Part shown: piece after piece, positions 8,913 through 19,405 of the stretch | How positions within the stretch are numbered: position 1 is the first letter of the stretch | How the letters are laid out: the number at the start of each line of letters is the position of its first letter | Source: Methylorubrum sp. B1-46 | GTDB lineage: Bacteria > Pseudomonadota > Alphaproteobacteria > Rhizobiales > Beijerinckiaceae | Direction: 5' to 3' | DNA: 64,000 nucleotides | Assembly: GCF_021117295.1 (NCBI RefSeq) | Contig: NZ_CP088247.1 | Location: 792,501 to 856,500, forward strand | Translations under genes and position numbers: made by a program | The notes under the pieces: generated by a model | Seen by the model: only the letters and a program-made list of their open reading frames with translations | Databases searched by the model: none | What the model was told of the DNA's origin: nothing

Positions 8913-9334
8913 TCGTCCTCGACACCAACGTCCTGTCCGAGCTGTGGCGGGCCACGCCCGATCCCGGCGTGCTGACCTGGGTCGATGCGCAGGCGGTCGA
9001 GACCCTCTACCTCACCGCCGTCACGGTCGCAGAACTCCGCTTCGGCTTGGCTACGATGCCGGCGGACAAACGGCGCGACATCTTTCGCGATCGGCTGGAG
9101 CGCGAAGTGCTTCCGGCCTTCGCGGGCCGCGTGCTGCCGTTCGATCTCGACGCGTCGCGCCACTACGCCGCCTTCATGGCGCGCGCCCGCGCCGCGGGGA
9201 AGGCCATCGGCATGGCGGACGGCACCATCGCCGCCACCGCCGCGGTTCGGGGCTTCATCGTCGCGACACGGGATACCGGTCCATTCGAAGCAACCGGGAT
9301 CGGCGTGATCAATCCCTGGCGAACCGCGGGTTGA
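8909..9334 (+). CDS. FitB/VapC-type PIN-domain toxin ribonuclease
   Basis: The 141-aa product starts at a GTG overlapping the antitoxin stop (GTGA). It has the four PIN-domain acidic residues in their usual places: Asp5 (VLDTNVLSEL), Glu42 (VAELRFGLA), Asp104 (GMADGTIAA) and Asp122 (TRDTGPFE). These bind the metal ions used to cut RNA. The spacing and the words around each residue fit the FitB subgroup well. All residues are intact, so the toxin is probably functional. The open frame continues upstream through the antitoxin gene, but that part is a shadow. A T-rich run near 9376 may help end transcription. Confidence 0.87.
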   Translation: MIVLDTNVLSELWRATPDPGVLTWVDAQAVETLYLTAVTVAELRFGLATMPADKRRDIFRDRLEREVLPAFAGRVLPFDLDASRHYAAFMARARAAGKAIGMADGTIAATAAVRGFIVATRDTGPFEATGIGVINPWRTAG

Positions 9335-9470
9335 AACGGGACGTCAGGGATCGGTCGCGCGGTCGCTGAACAACGTTTTTTCGTGAGCAGGCGGCGAAAG
9401 CCCGTCTGCGAGGTCCAGGGATGCGTGGGACGGGGCCGCGGCAAGGCCCATCAAACGGAGACGATCGGCC

Positions 9471-10310
9471 ATGGGGGCACTCGGAAGAGAACGCGAGCGG
9501 CGCGCACACAGAGCCGCCGGGATCGCATCGGCCCGGTCGTCGCGCCTGGGCCTCCTGCTGGCGGCGGGCCTCGTCCTCACCCTCGCGCCCGCCCGCGCCA
9601 ACCCGCTCACCCAAGTGCCGGGCACGCGCCCGCCCGCCGCCGAAGCGGAGGCGCCGCCGGCCCGCGACGAGGCGACGGAGCGGGCCGAGGCCGGGGCCGT
9701 GAACCCCTCGGCCAACGCGATCATCCGCTCGCTCGCCCCCTTCGCCGACGGCAATCCAGGCCGGCCCGCCGCACCGGTCGCGGTGTCCCCCGGCGACGGC
9801 GGTCCGAGCCTGCGGGTCGATCCCGCCCGCTCGGTCGATCTCACCGTGTTCTTCGCCTACGACAGCGCCCGCCTGACGCCCGAGGCGCAGGTTCAGCTCG
9901 AACCGCTGGGCAAGGCGTTGCAGGCCCGCGAACTCGCCGGCCACGGCTTCCTCATCGCCGGGCACACCGATGCCGCGGGCGGGCTCGGCTACAACCGGCG
10001 CCTGTCGCTCGCCCGCGCCCGCAGCCTGAAGGCCCATCTCGTCGAGACCTACGGCATCGATCCGCGCCGCCTGCGCATCCACGGCTGGGGGCCTGTCCGC
10101 CCCAAGGATCCGTCCCAGCCCTTCGCGCGGATCAACCGGCGGGTCGAGGTGAGCCTGATCGCGCCCGCGCCGAGCGGTGCCCTGCGCTTCGTTCTGCCGG
10201 CCTCCGAGCGAACTTGCGCGGCCGAGCCCCTCGGCGATCCCCGCCGGCAGGTGCCGCTCGACCTCGACGATTTCGGCGCAGCGCCGACGCCGCTGCCCTG
10301 CACCGACTGA
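9471..10310 (+). CDS. OmpA-family peptidoglycan-binding protein
   Basis: The 279-aa product has a long basic N-region and a hydrophobic signal segment (LGLLLAAGLVLTLAPARA), then a Pro/Ala-rich linker. Residues about 120-235 form an OmpA-like domain: FFAYDSARLTPEAQ, GHTDAAGGLGYNRRLSLARA, and INRRVEVSL. The Asp and Arg residues of the GHTD and NRR motifs are those that bind diaminopimelate in the peptidoglycan stem. The protein probably sits in the periplasm and tethers a complex to the cell wall. There is no lipobox or beta-barrel. It may anchor other products of this cluster; that link is inference from position only. Confidence 0.8.
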   Translation: MGALGRERERRAHRAAGIASARSSRLGLLLAAGLVLTLAPARANPLTQVPGTRPPAAEAEAPPARDEATERAEAGAVNPSANAIIRSLAPFADGNPGRPAAPVAVSPGDGGPSLRVDPARSVDLTVFFAYDSARLTPEAQVQLEPLGKALQARELAGHGFLIAGHTDAAGGLGYNRRLSLARARSLKAHLVETYGIDPRRLRIHGWGPVRPKDPSQPFARINRRVEVSLIAPAPSGALRFVLPASERTCAAEPLGDPRRQVPLDLDDFGAAPTPLPCTD

Positions 10311-10351
10311 ACCTCCCAACGCCCAATCCGGCCTACGAACCGACAGACAGG

Positions 10352-11335
10352 ATGTTTCCGATGCTGCGCGCCCGCACCCGAACAGGGGTTACGACTTTCG
10401 CCGCCCTCACCCTCATCGGCGGCGCGCTCCTCGGCCTCGCCGCGCCGGCGCAGGCCCAGACCCGGCCCAACATCGTGGTGATGGGCGAGGATGCCGACGA
10501 GGATTCCGTGCCCCGCGGCAACCGCATCTTCCAGCGGGTCATCGCCGAACTCTCGGAGACGATGAACCTGCGCGGCTACAACGTCTATGACGAGACGGCG
10601 GTGGCGATGGGGATCACCCAGGCCAACCGGGTCCGCCGCCGCGACGCCGAGTTGATCGAGGTCGCCCGCGCGGTTCAGAACCCGCCGCTCGACGTGGTGG
10701 CGGTGTTCCAAGTCTACGCCTCGGCCTCGAAATCGGCCTATTCCGACATCGTTCGGCCGGAGGTGCGCATCCCCGGTCGGCTCCTCAACGTGCGCACCGG
10801 GCAGTCGCTCGGCGCCTTCGAGGTGGCGGGGCTGCAGCTTCCCCCCCTGCCCCAGGGCTGCGACCGGGAATGCCTGCTGGAGCGGGTCGGCGCGGAGGCC
10901 AAGAGCATCGCCGCCGACGTGGCGGGCGCGCTCACATCCAAGCTCGACGGCGTGATCGCCCCCCGCCGCTCCGCCGATGCCAGCGCGCCCCCGGCCGCGT
11001 TGCCGAACGCCTTGTCCGGTGCCGAGCCTCCGCCCCCCGCCGCGGCCGGCGGAGAATCCTGCGGCGGCCTGCCGACGGCCTACGTCGTGCGCCTCACCGG
11101 CTTCTCGCCGCAGGAGGTGCAGGCGGCCGAGGAGTACATGGCCGCCTTCCGCTGCTACGAGCATCACCGCCCGGTGCGCTCGGGCGGGGCCACCGCCGAG
11201 TACTGGTACGAGACCCGCTCGGATTCCGCGCGGCTCGGCCGCAACTTGCGGCTGATGCTGGAGCATATGAGCGCGCCGGGGCAGGTCCAGTTCTCCGGCA
11301 ACACCTTCGTCGTCAGCCGCGTCGCCACCCGCTGA
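10352..11335 (+). CDS. Secreted protein with FlgO/CsgG-like N-terminal domain, function unknown
   Basis: An ATG at 10352 (another at 10361) is followed by a signal peptide ending APAQAQ. Residues about 40-190 contain an early helix (RIFQRVIAELSETMNLRGY), the strand DVVAVFQVYAS, and RLLNVRTGQSLGAFEV. This order (helix, a hydrophobic strand, then a 'set by tGe-lga' strand) recalls the CsgG/FlgO/LpoB superfamily of periplasmic proteins; this is inference. A Pro-rich linker and a separate C-terminal domain follow (YVVRLTGFSPQEVQAAEEYM onward), which includes a paired-cysteine candidate. The gene follows ompA-like by about 40 bp and precedes a small unknown gene by 6 bp, so an operon is likely. 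Confidence 0.6.
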   Translation: MFPMLRARTRTGVTTFAALTLIGGALLGLAAPAQAQTRPNIVVMGEDADEDSVPRGNRIFQRVIAELSETMNLRGYNVYDETAVAMGITQANRVRRRDAELIEVARAVQNPPLDVVAVFQVYASASKSAYSDIVRPEVRIPGRLLNVRTGQSLGAFEVAGLQLPPLPQGCDRECLLERVGAEAKSIAADVAGALTSKLDGVIAPRRSADASAPPAALPNALSGAEPPPPAAAGGESCGGLPTAYVVRLTGFSPQEVQAAEEYMAAFRCYEHHRPVRSGGATAEYWYETRSDSARLGRNLRLMLEHMSAPGQVQFSGNTFVVSRVATR

Positions 11336-11341
11336 GCCCCG

Positions 11342-11695
11342 GTGTCGGACACAGCCGACGCTGCCGCGCAGGTGGGCTGGGGGCGGGCCGGAGCCTTGGT
11401 CGATCGCGTCGCCACCGAGGCGGCGATCCCGGCGCGGACCGTTGCCCACGCTCGCAGCCTCATCTCCCACGCCACCGGGTGCTGGCCGGCGCCCGAGGCC
11501 GTCCAGCCCGGCTACTGGCCGACGCTCTGCCTGACCTGGCCGGCCCTCGAAATCGAAATCCACGACGACCGGTTCGAACTCTACCGATTCGGGCCGGGCG
11601 CGACGCAGATCCGCGAATGGCGCTGCGGCCCGGATGCCCCCGCAGCCGATACCCTCGACGCTCTTCTGCACGCCGCCTTCGGAGAGACCGCATGA
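11342..11695 (+). CDS. Small hypothetical protein
   Basis: The 117-aa product starts at GTG 6 bp after the preceding stop and ends in a 4-bp overlap (ATGA) with the next gene, so the three are probably one transcript. It has no signal peptide or membrane segment. The central part (GYWPTLCLTWPALEIEIHDDRFELYRF) forms beta strands around an acidic patch. I recognise no family. It would be a cytoplasmic member of a cluster otherwise made of exported proteins. No strong ribosome-binding site is visible, which fits coupling to upstream translation. Confidence 0.5.
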   Translation: MSDTADAAAQVGWGRAGALVDRVATEAAIPARTVAHARSLISHATGCWPAPEAVQPGYWPTLCLTWPALEIEIHDDRFELYRFGPGATQIREWRCGPDAPAADTLDALLHAAFGETA

Positions 11696-12693
11696 CCGAT
11701 CGCAACCCGCTGCGCCGCTTCCTCACCCGCCTCCGTCCCGGCCGATGGGCTCGGCAGGGCCTGCTCGCCGGGCTGATGTCGGCCGTGACGGCCAGTTCCG
11801 CGCCGGTCCTCGCGGCCGAACCGGTCTTTCCGCCCGCCGGCTCGCTCGGCCTCGCGCCGCCGCCCGGCATGACGCCGGCGGCGAGCTTTTCCGGCTTCGA
11901 GCACCGCTCCGGCGCCTCGATCGTCCTCGTCGAGATGCCGCCGGAAGCCTGGGACCAGATCAACGGGAAGTTCACGCCCGAGGCCCTGGCGCCGTCCGGC
12001 TTCCGGGTGAAGGGCGAGCGCGCGCCGTTGAGCACGGCGGGCGGGGACGGCTTCGTCCTGCGCGGAAAGCAGGACGCCAACGGCCTCACCTACACCAAGT
12101 GGGTCGCCGTGGTGCGCGGCGCCGCCGGCACCGGTCTCGTCACCGTCCAGGTGCCCGAGACGGCCGCCAAGCAGGTACCGGCCCCAACGGTCGAGGCGGC
12201 TCTGCGCACGATCGCGTTCCGGCCCAAGGCGAGTCTCGCCGATCAGGTCGCGGCCCTGCCCTTCACCGTCGGCGACACCGCCGGCTTCCGCCCGATGGGG
12301 GTGTTCGCCGGCAACGGCCTCATCCTGACCGAGGGGCCGAAGGACGTCGATCCCGAACGCGAGCAGCCGGTGGTGATCGTCACGCCCTCGCTCGGGCAGG
12401 CGCCGGTGCCGGCGGGGGCAGAAGCCGCTTATGCCCGACGGCTCTTTACGGCGCAGAAGGATCTGACGAACGTCGCGGTCACCGACGAGGCGCGCAGCAC
12501 CCGGGGCGACGCCGTCGTGGTCCGCCTGCGCGGGACCGGCACCGATACCAAGACCGGACGCACGCTCGGCATGACCCAGACGACGGTGTTCGACAGCGGA
12601 CGCACCCTGCGGGTGATCGGCTTCGCCGATGCCGGGCGCGCCGACGCCCTGGCCCGCGCCGAGCGCGTCGCCGCCTCGGTCGCCCTGCGCTGA
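11692..12693 (+). CDS. Secreted hypothetical protein
   Basis: The 333-aa product begins with a basic N-region and a long hydrophobic signal sequence ending VLAAEP. The mature part is a repeated alpha/beta protein: GFEHRSGASIVLVEMPPEAW and, later, QPVVIVTPSLGQAPVP. A DSGRTLRVIGFADAG strand pair and a final helix follow. The two halves look related to each other, each with a strand and a following helix carrying Arg/Ala, which suggests an internal duplication. No cysteines or catalytic motif stand out. It is probably periplasmic. The start is fixed by the ATGA overlap with the previous gene. Function unknown. Confidence 0.55.
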   Translation: MTDRNPLRRFLTRLRPGRWARQGLLAGLMSAVTASSAPVLAAEPVFPPAGSLGLAPPPGMTPAASFSGFEHRSGASIVLVEMPPEAWDQINGKFTPEALAPSGFRVKGERAPLSTAGGDGFVLRGKQDANGLTYTKWVAVVRGAAGTGLVTVQVPETAAKQVPAPTVEAALRTIAFRPKASLADQVAALPFTVGDTAGFRPMGVFAGNGLILTEGPKDVDPEREQPVVIVTPSLGQAPVPAGAEAAYARRLFTAQKDLTNVAVTDEARSTRGDAVVVRLRGTGTDTKTGRTLGMTQTTVFDSGRTLRVIGFADAGRADALARAERVAASVALR

Positions 12694-12717
12694 GCCTTCG
12701 ATCCGAGCCCGTCGCCG

Positions 12718-12861
12718 TCAGTGCCGGCAGGCGCCGTCCCGCCACGCCCCGCCGGCATCGAGGCAGGCATCCTGCGCCAGCACATCCCACAGGTGCCAGC
12801 CGGCCGCCGCCGAGAGAACGGCCAGCGCCGCCACGATCCACCCCATGATCCCCGTTCGCAT
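12718..12861 (-). CDS. 47-aa single-pass membrane microprotein with Cys-rich tail
   Basis: The minus strand encodes 47 residues, starting MRTGIMGWIVAALAVLSAA and ending DACLDAGGAWRDGACRH. It has one transmembrane or signal-anchor helix followed by the motif C-x3-GG-x-W-x4-C. That motif is typical of many small alphaproteobacterial envelope proteins of unknown function, where the two cysteines probably form a disulfide in the periplasm. It lies between two plus-strand genes and is convergent with the upstream one. A second Met at codon 6 could also start translation. It is below normal gene-calling length but has protein-like composition along its full length. Confidence 0.6.
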   Translation of the reverse strand: MRTGIMGWIVAALAVLSAAAGWHLWDVLAQDACLDAGGAWRDGACRH

Positions 12862-12883
12862 TGTCCGGACCGAGAGCGCTCCC

Positions 12884-13648
12884 GTGACCCATCCTCACTC
12901 TATGCCCCGACTGGGCCGCCGGTCACCCGGCCTGATCCTGTTGGCGCTTCTCGCCGCCACCGCAACCGTGCGGGCGCAGGATCGGGGACCGCCCGCCAAG
13001 AACGAGTGCCGGCGCACGCCCTCGTTCTCGGAGGGGCCAGAGCTCGGCTTCGGGCGGGTCGTTGCGGCGGGCCGCACCGCCTTCGTCAAGGACGGGCTGG
13101 CGCAGGACGGCTGCCCCGATGGTACCACCGAATGCCGCGAGCGGGCCTATCTGGTGGCCGGGGATCCCGTGATCCTGGGAGAGCGGCGCGGCGGCTACGT
13201 CTGCGCCAGCTATCGCGGCGCCAAGGGCGATCTGGCGCGGACCGGCTGGCTTCCGGCTGAGGCGGTGGCGAGCGAAGCGACGGCCCCCGTCGCCCTCGAC
13301 GACTGGCTCGGCACCTGGACCCAGGCGGAGGGGCGCATCCAGGTGAAGCGAGGCGACAAGCCCGGCACGCTCTCCGTCGCCGGCGACGCGACCTGGGGCA
13401 TCGGCGATCCCGAGCGGGTAAAGCGCGGCGGCGTCCATCTCGGCGAGATCTCCGGCACGGTCACGCCCACGGGCGACGGCGCCAGCTTCGCCATGGGCGA
13501 GAACGCCACCCTGCCGGTCGCGAAGGGCGGCGCGGACGATTGCAAGGTCTGGCTCCGGCGCCTCGGCCCCTGGCTCGTGGTGGAGGACAACCTCGCCTGC
13601 GGTGGCATGAACGTCACCTTTCGCGGCGTCTACCGGCGCGAGCCGTGA
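12884..13648 (+). CDS. Secreted SH3-like domain protein
   Basis: A GTG at 12884 has GAGAG seven bases upstream; the ATG at 12902 is an alternative that leaves a very clean signal peptide (LILLALLAATATVRAQ). The N-terminal mature domain (TAFVKDGLAQDGCPDGTTECRERAYLV, shown in part, then GDPVILGERRGGYVCASYRG) looks like a bacterial SH3 fold with several cysteines. The C-terminal domain begins DWLGTWTQAEGRI and is a beta sandwich or lipocalin-like sheet that ends CGGMNVTFRGVYRR. Such proteins are typically periplasmic and bind cell-wall material or protect other proteins. No enzyme motif is seen. Confidence 0.6.
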   Translation: MTHPHSMPRLGRRSPGLILLALLAATATVRAQDRGPPAKNECRRTPSFSEGPELGFGRVVAAGRTAFVKDGLAQDGCPDGTTECRERAYLVAGDPVILGERRGGYVCASYRGAKGDLARTGWLPAEAVASEATAPVALDDWLGTWTQAEGRIQVKRGDKPGTLSVAGDATWGIGDPERVKRGGVHLGEISGTVTPTGDGASFAMGENATLPVAKGGADDCKVWLRRLGPWLVVEDNLACGGMNVTFRGVYRREP

Positions 13649-13730
13649 CGGTGACGCGGGACATGATGGGGTACGCGCGCGGGGCGCTCCGCCACCCCGG
13701 CTGCCGGTCACGGCGGGAGGAGGACTTCTC

Positions 13731-14156
13731 ATGATCGGACGCGCGCACGCCGCTGCGCTCGCCGTGCTGTCGGCCCTCGCCGCCTGCACCCCGGCGTCGA
13801 CGACGATGACCCCAGCGGCGGTCGAGGCCTTTCTCGAAGCGCCCCTGCCGCCCGGCCGCCGCGACCTGAAGACCTACACCGAGGCGGGAATCGACCGCTT
13901 GCTGCTGCTGCACCTCGACGCGCCGGTGGCGGAGGCCGACGCCTTCGCCGCGCGCCTCGTGCCAGGAGGCCTCGAAGCCGGAGCCGATCCGGGACTCGGC
14001 CCCCTCGGCACGGCCTTCGACGGTTGGATCGCGGCGCCCCCGGAGGGAAGCGTCGGCGGCGAAACCCTGGTCGATGGTCGGCGGGCGGTGAAGGTCATCG
14101 TCGCCCCGGCCGCGCCCGGCTGGCGGCGGGTCTGGGTCGCGAGCTTCACCCTGTGA
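13731..14156 (+). CDS. Small predicted lipoprotein
   Basis: The 141-aa product has a good ribosome-binding site (GGAGGAGG) and a lipoprotein signal: an alanine-rich hydrophobic stretch ending LAAC, with Cys18-19 as the lipid attachment residue. The mature part is about 120 residues. A helix-strand unit (GIDRLLLLHLDAP) is followed by GTAFDGWIAAPPEGSVGG and a strand pair at the C-terminus (VKVIVAPAAPGWRRVWVASF). It is probably attached to the inner face of the outer membrane. No family is recognised. It lies between two secreted-protein genes in the same direction. Confidence 0.6.
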   Translation: MIGRAHAAALAVLSALAACTPASTTMTPAAVEAFLEAPLPPGRRDLKTYTEAGIDRLLLLHLDAPVAEADAFAARLVPGGLEAGADPGLGPLGTAFDGWIAAPPEGSVGGETLVDGRRAVKVIVAPAAPGWRRVWVASFTL

Positions 14157-14241
14157 GCCGCAACCGCTGCCACTCGCGCAACGGCAGACGCCGGTCCGAG
14201 GACGGCCGGACGGGCAACGAGATCGGGTGCAAGAGCGCATC

Positions 14242-14553
14242 ATGGATGGACATGGACAAATACCGGACCGGCCGCGACGGAGCCGGCGCATGATGCTCGC
14301 CGGGACCGTCCTCGTCTGGACCCCGGCCCTGCTGTTCGCGCTCGGCTTCGCGCTGGCCCACCTCACCGGCTGCCGGGTGGATGAGGGAAGCGCCCATCCC
14401 TGCCTTGTCGCGGGCATCGATATCGGCCGCCTGCTCTACACCCTCATGATGATGGGATGGTTCGTCATCCTAATGCTGCCCTTCATGCTGCTGACGCTAG
14501 TGATCTGGCTCGGCATCGGCCTGCGGGCGCTTGTCGGCGCGTGGTTCCCATGA
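14242..14553 (+). CDS. Small two-helix membrane protein
   Basis: The ATG at 14242 is preferred because AAGAG lies 6 bp upstream; a GTG at 14227 is the alternative. The 103-aa product has two clear transmembrane helices. The first is LAGTVLVWTPALLFALGFAL and the second runs through YTLMMMGWFVILMLPFMLL and on to the C-terminus. They are joined by a short loop with two cysteines (HLTGCRVDEGSAHPCL) that is expected in the periplasm and likely disulfide bonded. The stop overlaps the next start by 4 bp. Function unknown. Confidence 0.6.
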   Translation: MDGHGQIPDRPRRSRRMMLAGTVLVWTPALLFALGFALAHLTGCRVDEGSAHPCLVAGIDIGRLLYTLMMMGWFVILMLPFMLLTLVIWLGIGLRALVGAWFP

Positions 14554-15212
14554 GGCGGATGCCGCACCCTCGCTTCGAGAGACGATCGACCGTGACGCGT
14601 CGCAGGCGGTCGATCTTGGGCCTTGCCCGCCGCCTCCTCGCGCTTCCCGCGTTCCTTCCCCTCTGCCTTCTCGTTTGTCTTGGCGGCGCTCGGGCGCAGG
14701 GGATCGGCTTTGCCGCCGAGCGCGCCTTCCCCGTGGCGGGCGCCTGCTACGGCCGAAGCTACGACGCGGATCATCTCGCCCGCCATCCGGGGCAGGTGGT
14801 GAGCGCGATCCATCTCTCGGGCTCGTCCCGCGGCCTGATCGGGCTGCGGCCGGAGGCCGGGCGGATCGATCCGGAGCTCGGTCTGACGCTGCGCATCGCC
14901 TTCACCGACGGCGGACGGGCCGAGGGCGCGGTCGGCTGCGTCGAGTTCGGCGGACGCTTCCGCCGCTGCGGACGCGGCGCGAGCTGCGCCGGCAGCTTCG
15001 CCGTTGATCGCCTGCCCGACGGCAGGCTCAGGATCGTCAACGACGACGCGGATTCGCGCATCTCCCAGCCCGTGGTGGGCGAGCCCGGCTTCAGCCCGGA
15101 TGCGGTGTGCCGGGGCAAGGGCCGGTTCGTGCCGCCGGATGCGCAGAACCGCATCTTTCTGCTCACCCGCCTGCCCCTCTCCGCCTGCGGGCCCGAGCGG
15201 ACCGGAGATTGA
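14550..15212 (+). CDS. Secreted Cys-rich hypothetical protein
   Basis: The 220-aa product starts at an ATG overlapping the membrane-protein stop (ATGA). An Arg-rich N-region (RRSTVTRRRRS) precedes a strong hydrophobic signal ending GGARAQG. The mature part carries at least six cysteines (around VAGACYGRSY, VGCVEF, RRCGRGASCAGSF, AVCRGKG, SACGPE), so several disulfides are likely and a periplasmic or outer location fits. Strands around LTLRIAFTDGG and GRLRIVNDDAD suggest a beta-rich fold. It is the second last of the series of exported proteins. I do not recognise it. Confidence 0.6.
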   Translation: MRRMPHPRFERRSTVTRRRRSILGLARRLLALPAFLPLCLLVCLGGARAQGIGFAAERAFPVAGACYGRSYDADHLARHPGQVVSAIHLSGSSRGLIGLRPEAGRIDPELGLTLRIAFTDGGRAEGAVGCVEFGGRFRRCGRGASCAGSFAVDRLPDGRLRIVNDDADSRISQPVVGEPGFSPDAVCRGKGRFVPPDAQNRIFLLTRLPLSACGPERTGD

Positions 15213-15214
15213 CC

Positions 15215-16951
15215 ATGCGCCTCAGGCCTCGCGACGTATCCCCCACTGCCTTCGTGTTGCCGCGGCTGCTGACGTCCCGGTCCCGAGAGGCAGAACCATG
15301 GATCCGAGAGCTGTGCCGCGGCGCCCGTGGCGCAATGGCAGCGGCACGTGCCGCTGGTTTCCCCACGCGAGGGTGGCACCCTTGCCCGGCCACGCGGACG
15401 AGCCTGCGCGCCGCCAGGGCAACGATCGTCCATTCCGGCGCAAGAACCGCGTCGAGCAGCGCCGCCTGGGCCGCCATCTCTGCACGGTCTGGGACGAGGA
15501 AGACTCTCGTCGCCGGCCTCATCCTGATGGCCGCGCCCGCCCTCGCTCAGAATGCCGGTGCGGGTGTCCGCGGAGAGTTCGAGCAGGTTCGCACGCGCAG
15601 CGCCGAGATCGATGTGCGCTCGCTGGGCGAGACGGCACCGGGTGAGCCCGATGCCGGGCAGCCGGACCCGCGCTTGCCCTTCGCCTCCACGCCCGATCTG
15701 CGGCAGGCGACCGTGGATCGGCATCTGCGCACCGTGCGCGCGACCAATCCGATTGCGGCGGCCGAGGCCGGCCGGGAACTGGCAAAGTACGATTACGACA
15801 CCATCTTCCGCAGCTTCCTCGACGGTACCGGCCTCGACCCGGCGGATGCGGGCGACGTGCTCACCGCCTTCGTCGTCCTGCAATGGATGGTCGCCAACGA
15901 TGCGACCATGGAGCCGAGCCCGCCGGCGCTCCGGGCGATCCGCCGCCGCTTCGTGCTGCCGATGGCGGCCAGGCCGCCGCTGTCGCAGCCCGCGAACCGG
16001 GCCGCCTTCGCCGAGCAGATCAAGCTGCGCTCGGTGCTGCACCATGCGGGCTGGAAGGCGGCGCGGCAGCTCGGCGTCATGCCCCGTTTCCTCGCCACCC
16101 TCTCGAACGAGTTCATTCCCGCCGCCAAGCTGCAGGCGCTGGCGCTGACCGAGGACGGGCTGGTGCCCAAGGTGCGGAGGGCGGGGCCGGCGGGCACCCG
16201 GCTTTCGCGCGACCCGCAAGCGCCATCCCCGCCGAAGGCCTCGACGGACGTTGCCACGCCTGCCGATCCTCGGACGGCAACGCCGCCCTCTCCCGCAGCG
16301 ATGGCGGACGCTTCGTCTCCATCACGCCACGCCGCGAACTGGGACGCGGTTGAGGGGGTGTATTTCCGCTCCACCACCGGTATCGGCGTCGGCGGCATGG
16401 TAACGATCGATTTCGAGCCGCTGATCTTCCTGCAGGACGGCACATTCTACGAAATCGGCGACACCGCGCTCGAAGACGTCGATCTCGCCACCGAGCGGGC
16501 AGCAAAGCCGCGGCGCTTCGGCCGCTGGACCCGCAAGGGTCAAGAATTCGTGCTGACGGATTGGCGGGGCAACGCGAACGACTACAAGCTCGGCGACGGC
16601 AGCTTCTTTCGGGCCTTCCCGGCCGAAGCGGGCGAGCGCGTAACGCGTTCCTACCGGCGCCTGTCGGGGGGCGGCAACAGCGCCATGGGCGGCGACGTCG
16701 CGGTCGCGGTCGAGAGCCGCTATGATTTCAAGGCCGATGGGCGCTACGGGCGCGGCGGCTCGGTCGGCGCGATCAATTCCGGGGCGAGCACCGGCGTCGG
16801 CACCGCACTCGGCCGGCGCCGCGCGCCCGAGGGCGGTCAGTACCGCCTCGATCGCCACACCCTCACCCTGACCGGTGCGGACGGGCACAGCCGGCGCCTG
16901 TTCTTCGCCTTCAGCGCGCAGAAGGACCCGCCGAGATCGACCGCGACATGA
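15215..16951 (+). CDS. Large secreted hypothetical protein; uncertain N-terminus and shifted C-terminus
   Basis: The ATG at 15215 has GGAG seven bases upstream. The first ~95 codons nevertheless read poorly as protein, and a signal-like sequence (TLVAGLILMAAPALAQ) appears only near 15505. The true start is therefore doubtful. The middle part (YDTIFRSFLDGTGLDPADAG, then LTAFVVLQWMVAND) is a helical domain resembling DUF6683. The C-terminal third (VEGVYFRSTTGIGVGGMV, FGRWTRKGQEFVLTDW) is a beta-rich, lipocalin-like domain. The frame ends at 16951, but one base frame away the sequence continues as EIDRDMIFIGDSVFSSDD up to a stop at 16987-16989. That looks like the original C-terminus, lost by an indel near 16925-16935. 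Confidence 0.55.
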   Translation: MRLRPRDVSPTAFVLPRLLTSRSREAEPWIRELCRGARGAMAAARAAGFPTRGWHPCPATRTSLRAARATIVHSGARTASSSAAWAAISARSGTRKTLVAGLILMAAPALAQNAGAGVRGEFEQVRTRSAEIDVRSLGETAPGEPDAGQPDPRLPFASTPDLRQATVDRHLRTVRATNPIAAAEAGRELAKYDYDTIFRSFLDGTGLDPADAGDVLTAFVVLQWMVANDATMEPSPPALRAIRRRFVLPMAARPPLSQPANRAAFAEQIKLRSVLHHAGWKAARQLGVMPRFLATLSNEFIPAAKLQALALTEDGLVPKVRRAGPAGTRLSRDPQAPSPPKASTDVATPADPRTATPPSPAAMADASSPSRHAANWDAVEGVYFRSTTGIGVGGMVTIDFEPLIFLQDGTFYEIGDTALEDVDLATERAAKPRRFGRWTRKGQEFVLTDWRGNANDYKLGDGSFFRAFPAEAGERVTRSYRRLSGGGNSAMGGDVAVAVESRYDFKADGRYGRGGSVGAINSGASTGVGTALGRRRAPEGGQYRLDRHTLTLTGADGHSRRLFFAFSAQKDPPRSTAT

Positions 16952-17089
16952 TCTTCATCGGCGACAGCGTGTTCTCCTCCGACGACTGAGCAACGCTCCG
17001 AAGCGCGGGCACCGCTTGCGCCGCCTCGCCCGATCGGAGAAGGACGGCCGCTCCGATCTTCCCCGCCACCGCGACCGAGGCCCGATCCC

Positions 17090-19405
<2,316 letters not shown>

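Noticed and set aside
15298..15560. Possible HutD fragment (RPWRNGSGT phrase)
   Set aside because: Only about ten residues match and the rest of the frame does not continue as HutD. Kept as a note under the unexplained 5' region.
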